Below, one piece after another: positions 7,603 through 13,426 of a stretch of DNA of 17,306 bases. The notes under the pieces are model-generated. The model did no database searches. It saw only the letters and a list, made by a program, of their open reading frames with translations, and was not told the origin of the DNA. The translations under genes and the position numbers were made by a program. This DNA comes from Chloroflexota bacterium (GTDB taxonomy: Bacteria; Chloroflexota; Ktedonobacteria; Ktedonobacterales; Ktedonobacteraceae), in the NCBI GenBank assembly GCA_005879655.1, contig VBJK01000484.1, positions 1 through 17,306 of the forward strand, read 5' to 3'. Each line of letters starts with the position of its first letter. Positions within the stretch are counted from its first letter, which is position 1.

Positions 7603-8382
7603 TTATTTTCGCGGCGGGCGGCCACTCACCCATGTCTCAACGACAATCTGCCCTTGTCTGATCGCGGCAACTTCCGGGCGTGGTTGTGCCTCAAATCCTT
7701 CGGGCGGGCGTGAGAGCAGATGCGCGATGCGCAACTGCACAGGGGATAAAAACAATGAGCAGACGAGAGCACTCTCGTTCTCAGGATAGCCCGCGTGTAC
7801 CATTCCTCGCAATACGCCCCATACGATGATATCGCCACCCGCGATAATTTCCGCGCCTGGATTGATATCGCCGAGCACGATAACATTGCTATGGTGATGG
7901 ATCGCTTGCCCTGAACGGACAGTACGCCGCAAAAAAAGTGTATCGTCAGATTCGCGTGGATCACGTTGCACTGGCGCTACTTCTTTCCTTACTGCACGCT
8001 CTTCTACATACATTTCTGCAAGAGGCAAAGTAATCGTTTGCTTTGTCTCTCGTCGCACCTCTCCTGCTTTCTCCAATGGTGCGATAGTCACCTGATAATG
8101 GGCTAGCAGTTTCTCTAGTTGAATTCTTTCGCTTACACGCAGAGCACGACGACTGGTATCAACCGTTAAGAAAGCACCACGAAAAAAGGTGGGAGCCTCT
8201 GCCAGCCGTTCTGCCAGTGCACTGAGTAGATCAACAAATGCAGTATCTGGCTCAAGCGTCAAAAGCAAGCCACTGCGTGTTCCTTTAATTGCAATATATG
8301 CTGGCACAGACTGTTTTTCCTCCCTTTCCAGCCTGTTATGCCCTCGTGCCTCCGACGCGCCTTTATCCAAATGATCCTCCAT
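7603..8382 (-). CDS. minC: Septum site-determining protein MinC
   Basis: A 259-aa FtsZ-assembly inhibitor, first gene of the min cluster. The C-terminal beta-helix domain is unmistakable: RRTVRSGQAIHHHSNVIVLG (residues 152-171), DINPGAEIIAGGDIIVWGVL (172-191), RGMVHAGYPENESALV (192-207) and LSPVQLRIAHLLSRPPE (212-228). RSGQ at 156-159 is the known MinD-contact motif. The N-terminal domain (about 27-105) is divergent but fits the MinC-N layout, joined by a charged linker. Start ATG 8382 has GGGGA 9 bases upstream; ATG 8388 lies only 3 bases from that site. A 139-bp gap with an internal promoter follows before minD. Confidence 0.93.
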   Translation of the reverse strand: MEDHLDKGASEARGHNRLEREEKQSVPAYIAIKGTRSGLLLTLEPDTAFVDLLSALAERLAEAPTFFRGAFLTVDTSRRALRVSERIQLEKLLAHYQVTIAPLEKAGEVRRETKQTITLPLAEMYVEERAVRKEVAPVQRDPRESDDTLFLRRTVRSGQAIHHHSNVIVLGDINPGAEIIAGGDIIVWGVLRGMVHAGYPENESALVCSLFLSPVQLRIAHLLSRPPEGFEAQPRPEVAAIRQGQIVVETWVSGRPPRK

Positions 8383-8448
8383 ACCCATTGGTCCCCATTT
8401 GCTATTGGAAGCAGGTTCTAGAAAACGACATGTGAATGGATTCGTCGC

Positions 8449-8517
8449 GGCACATATGCCTACATCTCTATGTGCCCCGTCATCTTACAGTATAAGCACC
8501 TACTTGGCAAAACGCAA
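8449..8517 (-). promoter_or_regulatory. minC promoter with leader hairpin
   Basis: On the minus strand TTGCGT (8512-8517), a 17-base spacer and TATACT (8489-8494) predict a start near 8482. The leader then opens with GGCACATA (8469-8476 on the template coordinates) pairing with TATGTGCC (8449-8456) around a 12-base loop, an 8-bp stem at the very 5' end that may stabilise or regulate the transcript. Confidence 0.55.
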
Positions 8518-8591
8518 TAGCAGAAGCTGTTAATAGGAATATTCAGAGTTGGTAATTCATTGCTCTTTCAGCCTATGGCGGAAGTTCTTAT

Positions 8592-8620
8592 TTCCAAAAC
8601 CCCATGTTGTAGGATATAAT
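8592..8620 (+). promoter_or_regulatory. ftsH promoter
   Basis: TATAAT (8615-8620) is a perfect -10; TTCCAA (8592-8597) 17 bases ahead is a weak -35. Transcription would begin near 8627, giving an 88-base leader. It is divergent from the minC promoter about 75 bp away. Confidence 0.6.
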
Positions 8621-8714
8621 AATGTCGTTGCCATAAAATGGCCTATATGTATCCTCTTGTCTTGCATTAGGAATCGTGAAGGATGTCAAAGGCCCAGAAA
8701 GCTGAGAGAATAGT

Positions 8715-10748
8715 ATGGATAAACAGCCGGTAAACATGCACTGGCTACAAAATAATAACGAGAGACCACAGCAACAGATGCGGCCAGGCTCCTCTGGTCG
8801 CCCAAACGGCTCTAACCAGCAACAACGTCCCTCAAACACTCTCAATAGGTGGTTGTTACTGCTAGTCGTGATTATGCTCACGTTATTTATATTCAATTAC
8901 ATAAATAACCTTAATCAGACGAATACACCACAACATGTTGAACTTAACTATACGCAATTTCATCAACAAATTGCCAAAGGCAATGTTCTTACTGCTACCC
9001 TTATTGGGCAGAACGACATCATCGGAGATCTGAAAACTCCTGTTAATCGTCAAACACACTATCATGTGACGCAATTACCAAATGGTGACGATCAACTACC
9101 GCAATTGTTGATTCAGAGCGGGGCCAAGGTGGAGTATAGACCTCCCCCAGACTATAGTTGGTGGCTCAATCTGTTGATTGGCTTCCTCCCCTGGATCTTT
9201 TTGATCAGCCTTTTCGTCTTCTTTAGTCGTAGGGCCACACAGGGGCAACAGGGGATCTTTAGCTTCGGCAAGAGCCGTGCAAAACTGATCCTGGAGGACC
9301 GCCCAAGTACGACATTTGCAGTTGTGGCCGGTGTGGACGAGTCAAAATATGAACTTCAGGAAGTCGTGGAGTTCTTGAAAACGCCACAAAAGTTTCAGCG
9401 CCTGGGTGGGAAAATTCCACGCGGTGTGCTCCTGGTAGGACCTCCAGGGACTGGTAAGACGCTACTGGCAAGGGCGGTAGCTGGTGAAGCTGGCGTGCCG
9501 TTCTTCTCAATGTCTGGTTCAGAATTTGTTGAGGTGCTGGTTGGTGTTGGTGCTAGTCGCGTACGAGATCTGTTTGATCAGGCTAAGAAGACTTCTCCAA
9601 GTATCATCTTTATTGATGAGATCGACGCCGTGGGTCGTCAGCGCGGTGCTAGCATCAATACCAACGATGAGCGAGAGCAGACATTAAATCAGCTGCTGGT
9701 CGAGATGGATGGCTTTGATACGCGTCAGGCCGTTGTAGTGCTGGCGGCGACTAACCGCCCGCATGGTCTTGACCACGCCCTCCTGCGCCCCGGTCGCTTT
9801 GACCGTCGTGTGACAGTTGATCGTCCCGACTGGAATGGGCGACTCGCTATTCTCAAGATTCATACTCGTACTGTTCCACTTGATAGCGATGTTGATCTGA
9901 CTGCCGTTGCCCGCTCTACCACCGGTATGGTTGGCGCTGACCTCGCTAACCTGGTCAATGAAGCCGCGCTATTGGCTGCCCGCCGCGATCTAGACCGTGT
10001 TAACCAGCATAGCTTTAATGAAGCCCTGGACAAGATCTTACTCGGCGCAGAACGCCCGCTGGTGCTCAGCGACGAAGATTTGAGTGTCACAGCTTATCAT
10101 GAAGGTGGACATGCGCTGACTGGTTTGCTCTCCGAAGGTGCTGACCCCGTGACAAAGGTGACAATTATACCGCGCGGGCAGGCTCTGGGCGTCACTATGT
10201 ACACGCCATTGGATGATCGCTACAATTATTCCAAAGAATACCTACAGACGCAGATTGTGACGGCCCTGGGCGGTCGCGCAGCTGAAGAGGTGGTGTTCGG
10301 CAGGATTACCACGGGAGCCGAAAACGATCTGCAACGTGTTACAGCCATTGCACGGCAGATGGTGACGCGTTGGGGGATGAGTGAGCGGCTAGGGACCATC
10401 TCATTTAGTGAGCGTCAGAGCCCCTTCCTCAGCGGTGGTAATGATAGCGGGGCACCTTCCAATTATAGCGAGGAGACGGCAGAAATTATCGATGATGAGG
10501 TTGCTCGCATTGTTAGCGAAGGCTATCAGAAAGCGGTGACTATTCTGACGACCTATCGCCCAACACTTGACCAGATTGCACGCGAATTACGCCGTCAGGA
10601 AACGATCGATGGCAAGCAATTGCATGCTATCCTTGAGGAGACGGGTGCACATGTGGCCTCTGCGCAAGCGCCCAAGCCATCACAGCCCGGCGTTGTGCTC
10701 GCACCACCACCGCCGCCACCGCCAATTCAACCGCCAGAGATCGAATAA
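8715..10748 (+). CDS. ftsH: ATP-dependent zinc metalloprotease FtsH
   Basis: A 677-aa membrane-anchored AAA+ protease that unfolds and degrades membrane and regulatory proteins as a hexamer. Layout: Gln/Asn-rich N-terminus, transmembrane helix 46-63, extracytoplasmic domain about 68-145, transmembrane helix about 148-170, AAA module (Walker A GPPGTGKT 242-249, Walker B IIFIDEID 297-304, AATNRP 345-350, arginine fingers R358 and R361 in LLRPGRF), peptidase domain with HEGGH 462-466 and third zinc ligand D538 in TGAENDLQ, and a proline-rich tail with seven consecutive Pro. Two departures: HEGGH instead of the usual HEAGH, and VLVG at the pore loop (L275) where E. coli FtsH has the aromatic MFVG. 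The ribosome site GAGAG is weak. It may be one of several FtsH paralogs. Confidence 0.95.
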   Translation: MDKQPVNMHWLQNNNERPQQQMRPGSSGRPNGSNQQQRPSNTLNRWLLLLVVIMLTLFIFNYINNLNQTNTPQHVELNYTQFHQQIAKGNVLTATLIGQNDIIGDLKTPVNRQTHYHVTQLPNGDDQLPQLLIQSGAKVEYRPPPDYSWWLNLLIGFLPWIFLISLFVFFSRRATQGQQGIFSFGKSRAKLILEDRPSTTFAVVAGVDESKYELQEVVEFLKTPQKFQRLGGKIPRGVLLVGPPGTGKTLLARAVAGEAGVPFFSMSGSEFVEVLVGVGASRVRDLFDQAKKTSPSIIFIDEIDAVGRQRGASINTNDEREQTLNQLLVEMDGFDTRQAVVVLAATNRPHGLDHALLRPGRFDRRVTVDRPDWNGRLAILKIHTRTVPLDSDVDLTAVARSTTGMVGADLANLVNEAALLAARRDLDRVNQHSFNEALDKILLGAERPLVLSDEDLSVTAYHEGGHALTGLLSEGADPVTKVTIIPRGQALGVTMYTPLDDRYNYSKEYLQTQIVTALGGRAAEEVVFGRITTGAENDLQRVTAIARQMVTRWGMSERLGTISFSERQSPFLSGGNDSGAPSNYSEETAEIIDDEVARIVSEGYQKAVTILTTYRPTLDQIARELRRQETIDGKQLHAILEETGAHVASAQAPKPSQPGVVLAPPPPPPPIQPPEIE

Positions 10749-10762
10749 GAGAGTAGTAAGAT

Positions 10763-10827
10763 GTAGTAGTTTAGCAGAAAAAATGCAAGTGGAACATCCA
10801 CTTGCATTTTTTCTGCTAAACTACTAC
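10763..10827. terminator. 31-bp perfect inverted repeat, bidirectional terminator
   Basis: Positions 10763-10793 pair perfectly with 10797-10827 around the 3-base loop ACA. The core GCAAGTGGA/TCCACTTGC is bordered by A6 on the left and T6 on the right, the classic bidirectional terminator, but the stem continues for a further 10 bp (TTTAGCAG side) beyond those tracts. It lies between ftsH and the convergent gene at 10877. A 9-base piece of the left side (GATGTAGTA, 10760-10768) has a second complement at 10846-10854. Confidence 0.85.
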
Positions 10828-10876
10828 GAATGGGAAATATCGTTATACTACATCTACGAAAAAGGGCTATAGTAGC

Positions 10877-12124
10877 TTATTCATCGCTTATTACCGCAGC
10901 TAGGTTCTGTAATTCATGATAGCGTAGGAGCCAGCAGCCGTAGTTCATGCCACCGCCAACAGCGGGCAGTGCCATCCATTGTCCATCTTGCAAACGTCCC
11001 TGACGTAGTAGCTCAACCAGTGCCGTAATAATACTGGCATTGGAGAGATTGCCATAGTAACGAAAGTTGTTCACGAGCTTATCCATCGTCGAGTCAGGCC
11101 AACCATGATCGTGAATCAACAGCTCACCCAGACGACGTGTAACGCGCGCATTGGCTTGGTGCGGCACAATATGTACCAGCTCATCGTGGCTCAACCCAGC
11201 ATGGCGGCAAAGCACATCGACACTCTCGGCCATAGCGCGAGGAGCTTCGCGGTACACTTCTTTACCATTCATCTTGGCATAGCCAACCATATACTGAGTG
11301 AGAAGCTGCACCAGATCTTTCCCGCGTCCCTCTTTGAAAAGCTGCATCATTTTTAGATCGACTTCAGCCATCTCGATGACATCTTTACGTAGCGGAGTTT
11401 GGTAGTGCAGAGAATGCGCTTGGTGCGCGTCAGAACCGTTGATCACGTAGGTATCTTCATCGCCCAACTCTAACAAGAGAGCGGCAGCACCTTCGCCAAA
11501 GAGAGAACTAGCCTTCCAGTCAAGCACATTCATAATGTTTGGCAACAGACCTTCCGCAATCACTAATAGCACGAGCTTAGCGGAGCCAGCAGCAAGAATA
11601 TCGGCACAGACCTGAAATGCCTCCGTCTGGCAAGCACAGGCACCTTTGAGCATAGTCGCTCGTATGGGGGGCAGGCCCAGGTGCATCTGCACCCAGCCAG
11701 CAATCGTGGGGAAACCGTCGTTATCAGAAGAAGAGGTGCCAATCACTGTATCTATCTCTGCAACAGCGCGTCCAGAGCTAGCAATAGCGCGTTGGGCAGC
11801 AATGACTGCCATATCTACCAGCGACTCATCGGGTGGCGCAGTGGGGTCATCAAGCAAACCAGGGGCATCGTTTCCAACCATCCTGCGGCACAGTGCTAGT
11901 GTACTGGCACGTACATGTCGTGTAGAGAGGCCCGTGACGCGTTCCAGGTCTTCTGCACTGCGAGGATCACCGAGGCGAGTAGAGATATAAGCAAAAAATT
12001 CATTAGTAATGATACCTTTGGGCGCATAGTTACCGATGCCAACAATACGAACTCTAGCTTTGGTATAAATATGCGGTACTATATAGGTATATGGGGGCCA
12101 TTGCCCTTCCTGAGTGAACGTCAT
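10877..12124 (-). CDS. 3-oxoacyl-ACP synthase III (KAS III/FabH-like) family protein
   Basis: A 415-aa thiolase-fold condensing enzyme. Recognisable elements: VRIVGIGNYAPKGIITNEFF (25-44), the E/R-V-TGL-TRH stretch (62-70) typical of KAS III, the nucleophile region KGACACQTEAF with Cys163 aligning to FabH Cys112, VPHQAN with His322, and YGNLSNAS with Asn359. The full Cys-His-Asn triad predicts a decarboxylating condensation of an acyl-CoA or related starter with malonyl-ACP. It is longer than housekeeping FabH (about 320 aa), with extra sequence at 72-100 and 240-300, and stands alone without fab genes, so a specialised lipid or secondary-metabolite role is possible. Start ATG 12124 is chosen because a promoter lies just upstream and GGAAGG precedes it; the frame also runs upstream to 12265, across a terminator hairpin, which is not believable as coding. 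Confidence 0.85.
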   Translation of the reverse strand: MTFTQEGQWPPYTYIVPHIYTKARVRIVGIGNYAPKGIITNEFFAYISTRLGDPRSAEDLERVTGLSTRHVRASTLALCRRMVGNDAPGLLDDPTAPPDESLVDMAVIAAQRAIASSGRAVAEIDTVIGTSSSDNDGFPTIAGWVQMHLGLPPIRATMLKGACACQTEAFQVCADILAAGSAKLVLLVIAEGLLPNIMNVLDWKASSLFGEGAAALLLELGDEDTYVINGSDAHQAHSLHYQTPLRKDVIEMAEVDLKMMQLFKEGRGKDLVQLLTQYMVGYAKMNGKEVYREAPRAMAESVDVLCRHAGLSHDELVHIVPHQANARVTRRLGELLIHDHGWPDSTMDKLVNNFRYYGNLSNASIITALVELLRQGRLQDGQWMALPAVGGGMNYGCWLLRYHELQNLAAVISDE

Positions 12125-12167
12125 TGAACGAATAACCTTCCAATATTGAGGGATATCTGCTGACCTA

Positions 12168-12176
12168 AGTATAGCA
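12168..12176 (-). promoter_or_regulatory. Extended -10 promoter for the KAS III-like gene
   Basis: TGC-TATACT on the minus strand, with no clear -35. Predicted start near 12161, 37 bases before ATG 12124. It decides the start codon of the gene. Confidence 0.5.
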
Positions 12177-12195
12177 TATGTAGTTGAGTACGAGA

Positions 12196-12238
12196 AACCA
12201 GATCGCCAGAGAGGCAATCCCTCTCTAACGATCTGGTT
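12196..12238 (-). terminator. Terminator hairpin after the zinc-ribbon gene
   Basis: AACCAGATCG (12196-12205) pairs with CGATCTGGTT (12229-12238), then after a 2x2 internal loop AGAGAGG (12208-12214) pairs with CCTCTCT (12220-12226), loop of 5. It follows the stop at 12271 by about 30 bases; the T tract on the minus strand is short (GGTTTCTCG). Confidence 0.65.
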
Positions 12239-12270
12239 CGTCAGGCTTAATTCAGCCATTGGCATTGTTT

Positions 12271-12798
12271 TTACCAGTTATCATCCCAACGGTTTGGGCG
12301 GCGGTCGCGCTTGCCACCATCGCGGCGGTCACGGCGATCACGGACACCGCTATTACCACCACCGCTGTTACTACCGCTGTTACCACCGCTATTGTCGCGG
12401 CGATCGCGGCGATCACGGCCACCACCGAAGTTGCTGCTGCCGCTCTGACTCACACTACTGTAGCTATAGGATTCGTCGCGGCGCGGACGTGCAGTCCGCT
12501 GAGCTTGGAAACAATCGTTGCAATAGACTGGGCGGTCTTCACGGGGAACAAAAGGAACTGACGTTGGACGACCACAGTTGGCACAAATAGCATCATACAT
12601 TTCACTGCGCGATTGACGCGGGGCATAAGAGGACTGTTCGCCTCCTCGACGAGCAGCACGACAGTTTGGGCACCGACTAGGTGAGTGTGCTAAACCTTTA
12701 GTGGCAAAAAATTCCTGTTCGCCAGCAGTGAACGTAAACTCTTTACCACAATCACGACAGGACAGAATACGGTCGCGGTAGCCCTCGTTGGACATCAT
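12271..12798 (-). CDS. Double zinc-ribbon protein with Arg/Asp/Gly-rich tail
   Basis: A 175-aa cytoplasmic protein. The first zinc ribbon spans about 9-50, with Cys14, Cys17, Cys43 and Cys46 (CRDCGKEFTF ... RCPNCRAAR), resembling the probable-zinc-ribbon family with its EQEFFATKGL centre. The second, about 66-100, has Cys72, Cys75, Cys93 and Cys96 (ICANCGRP ... VYCNDCF), a CxxC-x17-CxxC module. Residues 104-175 are low complexity: Ser/Gly/Asn runs between repeats of RDRRDRRD, ending in WDDNW. Such RGG-like tails commonly bind RNA, so an RNA- or ribosome-linked role is inferred, not shown. Start is the first of two adjacent ATGs with AAGGGG about 11 bases upstream. It is preceded by an unusually long structured leader and followed by a terminator, so it appears monocistronic. 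Confidence 0.8.
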   Translation of the reverse strand: MMSNEGYRDRILSCRDCGKEFTFTAGEQEFFATKGLAHSPSRCPNCRAARRGGEQSSYAPRQSRSEMYDAICANCGRPTSVPFVPREDRPVYCNDCFQAQRTARPRRDESYSYSSVSQSGSSNFGGGRDRRDRRDNSGGNSGSNSGGGNSGVRDRRDRRDGGKRDRRPNRWDDNW

Positions 12799-13056
12799 GG
12801 ATGGTTTTTCCCCTTCTGAAATCGTCGTTCCGCTTACAATAACTTTTCTTCATTTGCTAGGATGGGACGGTTAAGATAGATCTTTTGTTCACTCTTGTGA
12901 CAAAAGAACGAGTGCTAGCTCCATGTCATAGTTGGCTATGATTACTAGGAACTATCCTGGTGGTTCTCAGGCAGTGATTTCCTAAATTCCGGGTGGCGGA
13001 ACGAAACCGGGGCTTCGGATATTACTAACCAGCGGAGAGTCTTACTCTCGAACCAC
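12799..13056 (-). ncRNA. Long structured leader of the zinc-ribbon gene (candidate cis-regulatory RNA)
   Basis: If transcription starts at the extended -10 at 13063-13071, the leader is about 258 bases. It begins with GTGGTTC (13050-13056) that pairs with GAACCAC (12960-12966), closing a 97-base domain. Inside, directly next to the closing stem, is the hairpin GAGAGT-AAG-ACTCTC (13035-13049), and further on TTCCG-CCACC-CGGAA (12987-13001) and a CG-rich stretch able to pair several ways (13002-13018). Below the domain are TCATAG-CCAA-CTATGA (12926-12941) and an 11-bp stem with one bulge (12881-12907). I could not match it to a riboswitch family I know. Equivalent pairing is possible on the plus strand, so strand is inferred from position. 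Confidence 0.4.
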
Positions 13057-13062
13057 GTATTC

Positions 13063-13071
13063 ATTGTAACA
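13063..13071 (-). promoter_or_regulatory. Extended -10 promoter upstream of the structured leader
   Basis: TGT-TACAAT on the minus strand, with no good -35 at 17 bases. It matches the style of the other extended -10 sites in this window. Confidence 0.4.
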
Positions 13072-13335
13072 TATAGATATCAAAAATGCAGCACCCAAAA
13101 TCAGTCTTGTTGCGTCTTCTCCCGATATTAGCGTCTCGCTTATCGCCTTAGTTTCTCGTTCCGTCTTTCTTCGTCTTTCTTCACAGCAATCGCCCTCTCT
13201 GCTGTCAATTCTGCTGTCAAAATTACGCTCTTACAATGGCCCTGAAAGGCGGTTCCTTGATACCTTCTGCCATCAATTTGAGCAGAAAAACCATTCTGAG
13301 TGTCTCGTTTTTATCCTGATACTGCTGTTCGTTCC
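13072..13335. other. Non-coding region upstream of the NACHT gene with short direct repeats
   Basis: No gene seen. It holds two tandem copies of GTCTTTCTTC (13163-13182) and two copies of TCTGCTGTCAA at 12-base spacing (13198-13208 and 13210-13220). The second pair lies 116 bases ahead of the NACHT promoter and could be a regulator site. Confidence 0.4.
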
Positions 13336-13364
13336 TTGACAGATTATTCATGAAAGAGTATCTT
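13336..13364 (+). promoter_or_regulatory. Consensus promoter for the NACHT gene
   Basis: TTGACA (13336-13341), exactly 17 bases, then TATCTT (13359-13364). Predicted start near 13371, giving a leader of about 56 bases to ATG 13427. Confidence 0.75.
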
Positions 13365-13426
13365 AGGAGGGCAATCTATCCACACATATCGATTTAAGTA
13401 ATTATCTTGGTAGACGTGAGGTAAGC

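Noticed and set aside
12125..12265. N-terminal extension of the KAS III-like frame
   Set aside because: It would run through a terminator hairpin and upstream of the likely transcription start; the ATG at 12124 is better.
12925..13056. Glycine, cobalamin or cyclic-dinucleotide riboswitch
   Set aside because: Isolated short matches such as TCTCAGGCA occur on the plus strand, but the other conserved blocks of those families are absent.
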